DNA of 52,573 nucleotides from Actinomycetota bacterium. Its GTDB lineage: Bacteria > Actinomycetota > Acidimicrobiia > Acidimicrobiales > Ilumatobacteraceae. This document shows positions 47,668 through 52,573 of this stretch, in pieces. The notes below the pieces were generated by a model. That model saw only the letters and a list, made by a program, of their open reading frames with translations, ran no database searches and was not told the DNA's origin. Location of the stretch: assembly GCA_026393475.1 (NCBI GenBank), contig JAPLAA010000063.1:1-52573 (forward strand). The letters run 5' to 3'. Position 1 is the stretch's first letter. Each line of letters begins with the position of its first letter. The translations under genes and the position numbers were made by a program.

Positions 47668-49512
47668 TCAGTCGCGGGTGGCGAGGCCGGCGATGAGGGG
47701 GTGCGGCGCCATGTGCTGGGGCGGATCGCCGGAGCCGGGGCGTCCGAGCAGGTAGCCCTGCGCCACGTCGCATCCCACCTCGCGGAGCTGCTCGAGCGCG
47801 GCCGGCTCTTCGATCCCTTCGGCGATCACCATCATCCCGAGCGAGTGGCCGAGCTGCACGAGCGAGCGCAGCACGTCGCGGTCGATCTCGCTCTGCACGG
47901 TCACGAAGCTCCGGTCGATCTTCATGTAGTCGAACGGGAAGCTGCGCAGCAGGGCGAGCGAGGCGAAGCCGGTGCCGAAGTCGTCGAGTGCGATCCGCAC
48001 GCCCATGTGCTGCAGCTCGCGCAGCGTGGCCTGGCCGGGGCCCGACTCGGCGAGCTTGGCCGATTCGGTCAGCTCGAGGATCAGGCCGGAGGGATCGAGG
48101 CCGCTGTCGTTGAGGGCGGTCGCGACCTCGAGGATCACCTCGTCGCGCTCGAGCTGCACGGACGAGATGTTCACCGTCACGGCGGAGCTCATCTCGCCGG
48201 CGGCACGCCGACGCGACGCGAGGCGACACGCCTCGCGGATCGTGAACTTGGTGATCTCGCCGACGAGGCCGATCTCCTCGGCGGTGGCGACGAACTCGCC
48301 GGGGCCGATGACCGGTGCACCTGGCGAGTCCCAGCGCAGCAGGGCCTCATGGGCGATGACCTCACCGGTCGACAGCGACCAGAGCGGCTGGAATTCGAGG
48401 CGCAGCGCACCGGATCGCACCACGTGGCGGACGAAGGAGTGGGCGTCGAGCCGGCGGGTGAGCTCGTTGGCCACCCGGTCCTCGAAGGTCACGGTGCGGT
48501 TGCGGCCCTCGAGCTTGGCGTAGTTCATGGCCGCGCTGGCGTCGCGGAGCAGATCGCCTGCCGACAGCACGTGATCACCCCAGCGGGCGATGCCGATGCT
48601 CGCCGAGACGTTGATCGCCATGCCCTTGTGCTCGACGGGGACCGCGATCGCCTGCAGCAGGCGCCGGGCGAGCGCTTCCGCCGCGTAGGGCACGGCGTTC
48701 GGGATGACGACGACGAACTCGTCGCTCGCCAGGCGGGCGACCGCGTCGTCGCCGCGGGCGCCGAGATGGATGCGGTCGGCGATGGTGACGAGCACCCGGT
48801 CGCCGGCCTCGTGGCCGTAGGCGTCGTTCACGTCCTTGAAGTGGTCGAGGTCGATGAACATCACCGCACTCGACACCGAGCCGCTCGCGTTGGCGGTGGC
48901 CAGCCCATCGATCAGATCGGTCACCGCACGGCGGTTCAACACACCGGTCAGCGGATCGTGGGTCGCGAGGAAGTTCAGGTTCCGGTTCGCCATGTCGAGA
49001 TCGTCGAGCACGTCGGCGTGGTCGTCGACGAGCTGGCGCAGGCGGAGCTGCGCCATCGCCTGACAGGCGAGGATCTGCAGCATCTTCTCCTGCCACGGCT
49101 CGATGGTGCGGGCGACGGTGTCGACGACACAGATGGTGCCCACGGCGTAGCCGTCGGCGCTGATGAGGGGTGCTCCGGCATAGAAGCGGAATCCCTCGTC
49201 CGTCACGAGCGGGCTGTCGAAGAAGCGAGCGTCGGTGCTGGCGTCACGGACCACCATCACCGAGTCGCTCATGATCGTGTGAGCGCAGAACGAGGCGTCA
49301 CGCGACGTCTGGGTGCTCGGCATGTTGCGGTGCGACTTGAACCACTGGCGGTGCGAGTCGACCAGCGACAGCGCCGCCATCGGGGCGCCGCACAGGTCGG
49401 CGGCGAGCCCGACGATCTCGTCGAGCCGCTCGTCGGGCGGCGTGTCGAGGACCTCCAACTCGAGCAACGCATCGAGTCGTTCGTGTTCGTTCGTGGGAAT
49501 CGGTGCCCGCAT
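47668..49512 (-). CDS. GAF-GGDEF-EAL protein, probable c-di-GMP phosphodiesterase
   Basis: A 614-residue protein. GAF domain (about 15-160; IVGLAADLCGAPMAALSLVD), GGDEF domain (about 175-330) in which the signature is ASDEF, so cyclase activity is unlikely, and EAL domain (about 345-595). The EAL residues look complete: EALLRW, NISSVQL, ELTES, LDDFGTG, MKIDRSFV, AEGIEE and QGYLLG. It should hydrolyse c-di-GMP, with GAF and degenerate GGDEF as sensory parts. ATG 49512 is preferred because a sigma28-like -10 lies at 49521-49528; ATG 49518, two codons earlier, is the alternative. Confidence 0.85.
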   Translation of the reverse strand: MRAPIPTNEHERLDALLELEVLDTPPDERLDEIVGLAADLCGAPMAALSLVDSHRQWFKSHRNMPSTQTSRDASFCAHTIMSDSVMVVRDASTDARFFDSPLVTDEGFRFYAGAPLISADGYAVGTICVVDTVARTIEPWQEKMLQILACQAMAQLRLRQLVDDHADVLDDLDMANRNLNFLATHDPLTGVLNRRAVTDLIDGLATANASGSVSSAVMFIDLDHFKDVNDAYGHEAGDRVLVTIADRIHLGARGDDAVARLASDEFVVVIPNAVPYAAEALARRLLQAIAVPVEHKGMAINVSASIGIARWGDHVLSAGDLLRDASAAMNYAKLEGRNRTVTFEDRVANELTRRLDAHSFVRHVVRSGALRLEFQPLWSLSTGEVIAHEALLRWDSPGAPVIGPGEFVATAEEIGLVGEITKFTIREACRLASRRRAAGEMSSAVTVNISSVQLERDEVILEVATALNDSGLDPSGLILELTESAKLAESGPGQATLRELQHMGVRIALDDFGTGFASLALLRSFPFDYMKIDRSFVTVQSEIDRDVLRSLVQLGHSLGMMVIAEGIEEPAALEQLREVGCDVAQGYLLGRPGSGDPPQHMAPHPLIAGLATRD

Positions 49513-49520
49513 GACCATTT

Positions 49521-49547
49521 CTATCGGACACCAAACCCCGCACTTGA
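49521..49547 (-). promoter_or_regulatory. sigma28 (FliA)-like promoter
   Basis: On the minus strand TCAAGTGC-N11-TCCGATAG, compared with the consensus TAAAGTTT-N11-GCCGATAA. Exact spacing, and it points into the GAF-GGDEF-EAL gene. The predicted transcript start is almost at ATG 49512. Confidence 0.45.
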
Positions 49548-49564
49548 GGGGTATTCCCGTCCTT

Positions 49565-49598
49565 CCTGCTCAATCACGGGAAACGTGGGCTGAGCAGG
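49565..49598 (-). terminator. hairpin after lipA
   Basis: CCTGCTCA (49565-49572) pairs with TGAGCAGG (49591-49598), with an inner CACG/CGTG. It lies downstream of lipA and upstream of the GGDEF-EAL promoter, so it probably ends the lipoylation operon. The rest of 49599-49714 shows nothing I can name. Confidence 0.5.
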
Positions 49599-49714
49599 GA
49601 GTCGTCACGGACCGCGCGAGGCGCCGACCTGCTGACGCGATCACATCAGACCGGCCCGTGCATCGCGTCATGTGCGCGGCGCCACCGGACAGGTGCGGGG
49701 CGGGTCGACCGCGG

Positions 49715-50695
49715 TCAGCGCAGCGAGACGGGCGTCGCCGTGCCGACGAGCACGCCAGCCGGATCAGCAGCCGGATCAGCAGCCGGATGAGCGGCTGGGC
49801 CGGCGACCTGATCGGCCGCCTGCTTCGCGTGGTAGCTCGACCGGGTGAGCGGGCTGGCCTCCACATGACCGATGCCGAGGCGTTCGCCGATCACCTTCCA
49901 CCGCTCGAACTCCTCGGGGAGCACCCAGCGGCTCACCGGCAGGTGGTGCGACGTGGGCCGCAGGTACTGGCCGATGGTGACGATGTCGACGCCGATGCCG
50001 GCGAGGTCGGCGAGGCAACCGTCGATCTCGTCCGACGTCTCCCCCATCCCGACCACGAGCCCCGACTTGGTGGTGAGCCCGGCCGCCTTCGACCGCGACA
50101 GCACCCCGAGGCTGCGCGCGTACCCTGCCGACGGCCGGACCGCCCGCTGGAGTCGGGCGACGCTCTCGATGTTGTGATTCATCACGTCGGGGCGTGCGGC
50201 GAACAGCACCTCGAGCGACGCCGGATCACCCTTGGCATCGCTCACGAGCGTCTCGACCCGCGCCGACGGGCGGACGGCGCGGATCGCGGCGATGCAGGCA
50301 GCGACGTGGGCCATGCCACCGTCGGCGAGGTCGTCGCGGGCCACCATCGTGAGCACCACGTGATCGAGGCGCATCCGCTCGACCGCTGCCGCCACACGCT
50401 GCGGTTCGTCGGCCTCCGGCGCGAGCGGCTTGCTGGTGTCGACCAGGCAGAACCCGCACGCGCGGGTGCAGCGCTCACCGAGGACCATGAACGTCGCCGT
50501 GCCGTCGGACCAGCAGTCGCTCAGGTTGGGGCAGCCGGCCTCCTCGCACACGGTGACCAGACCGAAGTCGCGCACCGTCTTCTTCAGCGAGAGCACCTCC
50601 GGCCCGTGCACCACCTTCGGCCGCAGCCACTCGGGCTTGCGGGTCGCGATCGTGAGCCCCTCGGACACGCCGGCCTGGCCGAGCCTGGCCATCAT
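49715..50695 (-). CDS. lipA: lipoyl synthase (in one frame with lipB)
   Basis: The LipA part is 326 residues from ATG 50695. Auxiliary cluster cysteines are Cys50, Cys55 and Cys61 in [12 protein letters not shown]; the radical-SAM CxxxCxxC is Cys76, Cys80 and Cys83 in CTRACGFC; the C-terminal RSSY matches the conserved serine motif. LipA inserts two sulfurs into octanoyl groups on E2 and GcvH. The frame has no stop between LipB and this domain: it is open from ATG 51064 through a 55-residue linker. So ATG 50695 is only a possible internal start. The tail has a [10 protein letters not shown] repeat. Confidence 0.9.
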   Translation of the reverse strand: MMARLGQAGVSEGLTIATRKPEWLRPKVVHGPEVLSLKKTVRDFGLVTVCEEAGCPNLSDCWSDGTATFMVLGERCTRACGFCLVDTSKPLAPEADEPQRVAAAVERMRLDHVVLTMVARDDLADGGMAHVAACIAAIRAVRPSARVETLVSDAKGDPASLEVLFAARPDVMNHNIESVARLQRAVRPSAGYARSLGVLSRSKAAGLTTKSGLVVGMGETSDEIDGCLADLAGIGVDIVTIGQYLRPTSHHLPVSRWVLPEEFERWKVIGERLGIGHVEASPLTRSSYHAKQAADQVAGPAAHPAADPAADPAGVLVGTATPVSLR

Positions 50696-50854
50696 CCGAC
50701 CCGTGTCCTTCTCGGTCGCCTTCTCCGGCGCGACGGCGGCGATGCCGTGATCGGCGGCCGTGCGCACCGCCGTACCCGGACCCTCGCCGCGCGAGAACGC
50801 CGACAGGTCGTCGGGACGGTGCTTCCAGGCGACGTCCTGGCGCTCGAGCCCGCC

Positions 50855-51544
50855 CCCGCCCCAGACGTCGGCGGCGTGGCGAGTCAGTACGTCGACGACC
50901 TCGCGCATCGTGATGTCGCGCCCGATCGCGCCGAACTCCTCGGCCAGGGAGGTGACCGGCTTGTCGGCGATGCCGCACGGCACGATGTGGTCGCGCATGT
51001 ACGTGAGGTCGGTGGTGACGTTCAACGCGAAGCCGTGCATGGTGCGACCCCGCGACAGCCGCACCCCGATCGCGCAGATCTTGCGCGGGTTCGGCCCGTC
51101 GGCGTCGATCTACACGCCGGGGTACTCGGCAAGCACGCCGGCCGTCGTGAGCCCCAGCTCGTGGAGGGTGCGCACGACGACCTGTTGCACGGCGGCGACA
51201 TGGCCGCTCGCGCCGAGTGAGTTGGCGACCGACACGATCGGGTAGCCGACCAGCTGGCCCGGGCCGTGATAGGTGACGTCACCACCACGCTTCACCGACA
51301 CGAGCTCGGCACCCACCGACGAGGGTTCGACCTTGAGGTTCACCGACAGGTCGGTGCGCGGCCCGTAGGTGAACACGTGCGGGTGCTCGAGCAGCAGCAG
51401 GTGCTGCTCACGACCATGCGTGAACAGGCTCTGTTGGAGCGCGAGCGCTTCGCGGTACGGCACCGTGCCGAGCCACCGGGCGCGCAGCGCGCCCGGGGCC
51501 GACCGGTCAGGGGTCAGGCGATCAGAGCTCGCTGGTCCAGTCAC
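50855..51544 (-). pseudogene. lipB: octanoyltransferase, interrupted by in-frame TAG
   Basis: GTG 51544 overlaps the 3' end of the E2 gene. The frame encodes the LipB fold: KRGGDVTYHGPGQLVGYPI, then a TAG at 51112-51110 in place of the Trp expected in the YPGVW region. The same frame then continues with [21 protein letters not shown] (catalytic Lys), TMHGFALNV and [13 protein letters not shown] (catalytic Cys). Without the TAG the reading frame would run on into lipA, giving about 609 residues. LipB moves octanoyl from ACP to E2 lysines. As written, the catalytic half is cut off. Confidence 0.85.
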
Positions 51545-52573
51545 GCGTCTCGAGGATCTGCTTGACCTTCACGAGGAAGCCGGCGGCGTAGGCGCCGTCG
51601 AAGGCACGGTGGTCCCAGCTCATCGCCAGGTTGCCGACCGGGTGGATCACGATGGCCTCGTCGCCGGTCGGGAGCGTGACGACGACGGGCTTGCGGACGA
51701 TCGCGTCCGTGCTCATGATCGCGACCTGCGGCTGGTTGATGATCGCCATCGTGAGCACGCTGCCGGCCGAACCGTTGTTGGAGATGGTGAACGTGCCGCC
51801 CTGGATCTCGTCGGGGCTGAGCTTGCGAGCGCGGGCCCGGTTGCCGAGATCGCTGATCTCGCGGGCGATGGCCCGCAACCGCTTCGTCTCGGCCGAGCGC
51901 ACCACCGGCACCAGCAGGCCCTGGTAGTCGAGGTCGACCGCAATGCCGATGTCGATGAAGTTGTGCACGACGAGCTCGTTGTCGCTGACGCTCGCGTTGA
52001 GGTGCGGGAACTCGGCGAGGGCGTCGACGATGGCCCGGGTGATGAACGGCAGGTAGGTGAGGCTGAAGCCCTCGGTCTGCTTCCAACTGGCCTTGACGGC
52101 GGAGCGGGCGGCATCGACGTTGGCGTAGTCGACCTCGACCACGCTGAACGCGTGCGGCGTGACGGCCTTGCTCATCACCATGTGGGCGCCGGTGAGCTTG
52201 CGGATCTTGCTGAGCTTCACCGACGAGTCGCGGTCGCCGCTGACGACGACCGGCGCAGCCGCGGCCGGAGCGGCCTTCGCTGCCGGGGCCGGAGCGGCCT
52301 CGGGTGCCGGAGCGGGGGCGGGTGCGGGTGCGGGTGCCGGAGCGGCCTCGGGTGCCGGGGCGGGAGCAGCGGGCGCAGGAGCAGGAGCAGGCGTCGGGGC
52401 TGCGGCGGCGGGAGCCGCGGCCGTCGAGCCGACGCGGTCGATGTGATCGAGCACGTCGTCGCGGGTGATGCGACCGCCGGGGCCGGTGCCCGTGATGTCG
52501 TCGGGGTTCAGGCCGTGCTCGGCGACGAGGCGGCGCACCACCGGCGAGAGCAGACGGTTGTCACCGGCGGCCG
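51522..52573 (-). CDS. 2-oxoacid dehydrogenase E2 (lipoyl acyltransferase), N-terminus beyond window
   Basis: The visible part has about 350 residues. A peripheral subunit-binding domain (SPVVRRLVAEHGLNPDDITG, GPGGRITRDDVLDHI) is followed by a long Ala/Pro linker of about 65 residues with periodic PAPAPA units, and by the catalytic domain (from about MVMSKAVTPHAFSVVEVDY), ending with active-site SWDHRAFDGAYAAGFL (HxxxD). The lipoyl domain(s) lie past the right edge. Succinyl- versus pyruvate-type is not decided by what is visible. It heads an operon with lipB and lipA, the enzymes that lipoylate it. Confidence 0.9.
   Translation of the reverse strand, partial: AAGDNRLLSPVVRRLVAEHGLNPDDITGTGPGGRITRDDVLDHIDRVGSTAAAPAAAAPTPAPAPAPAAPAPAPEAAPAPAPAPAPAPAPEAAPAPAAKAAPAAAAPVVVSGDRDSSVKLSKIRKLTGAHMVMSKAVTPHAFSVVEVDYANVDAARSAVKASWKQTEGFSLTYLPFITRAIVDALAEFPHLNASVSDNELVVHNFIDIGIAVDLDYQGLLVPVVRSAETKRLRAIAREISDLGNRARARKLSPDEIQGGTFTISNNGSAGSVLTMAIINQPQVAIMSTDAIVRKPVVVTLPTGDEAIVIHPVGNLAMSWDHRAFDGAYAAGFLVKVKQILETRDWTSEL

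Overview
The window is chromosomal DNA of a high-GC actinobacterium. Mycothiol S-conjugate amidase, an F420-type luciferase-like oxidoreductase, a Ku plus LigD-polymerase pair, SigE-type ECF sigma factors and a 13E12/DUF222 HNH gene all point that way. The overall flavour (many acyl-CoA enzymes, leaderless starts, TGA stops) fits the Acidimicrobiia, for example Ilumatobacter relatives. That placement is inference, and no rRNA or tRNA gene is present to confirm it.

Layout. 1-5660: globin-like fragment, secreted nuclease, YdjC deacetylase, mca with a mini SCP2 gene, a PEBP lipoprotein and a PAS-GGDEF-EAL protein. 5690-10650: a PAS histidine kinase interrupted by an in-frame TAA, acyl-CoA dehydrogenase, CPBP protease, DUF971 protein and rhomboid protease. 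10660-14780: a channel-like membrane protein, a small glycine-rich protein, a 13E12 HNH protein, an APH-type kinase and a 65-residue protein. 14790-20960: F420-type oxidoreductase and thioesterase (one operon), a double-domain membrane protein, amidase and MFS transporter. 21040-27150: a 1109-residue secreted sugar dehydrogenase-like protein, CaiB-type CoA transferase and ACT-malic enzyme. 27210-34360: two paralogous ECF sigma/membrane-sensor pairs around a Wzy-TPR protein, bracketed by a 23-bp perfect inverted repeat. 34365-37230: LigD polymerase, Ku and a membrane protein. 37380-40310: a five-gene run (37-residue membrane peptide, Pro-rich protein, ApbE, haem-type transmembrane reductase, lipoprotein). 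40349-44000: carotenoid oxygenase, MDR reductase and M24 peptidase. 44080-47670: an accessory-looking stretch with a five-copy tandem hairpin array, a P-loop kinase, a FAD monooxygenase between 28-bp imperfect direct repeats, and a structured gene-free interval. 47668-52573: a GAF-GGDEF-EAL protein, then a lipoylation operon (E2 subunit, lipB, lipA) in which lipB and lipA share one reading frame.

Points that stand out. (1) The twin sigma/sensor modules lack the zinc anti-sigma motif and carry large extracytoplasmic domains with Asp-box-like sequences. They are the best candidate for an undescribed signalling system here. (2) lipB and lipA are fused in frame, but a TAG replaces the Trp codon expected before the LipB catalytic Lys. 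(3) The kinase has a TAA, and a third gene (PAS-GGDEF-EAL) has an apparent 5' frameshift; either sequence errors or recent decay would explain these. (4) A TAnnnT hexamer sits 5-10 nt before many start codons that lack a Shine-Dalgarno sequence, which suggests widespread leaderless transcription.
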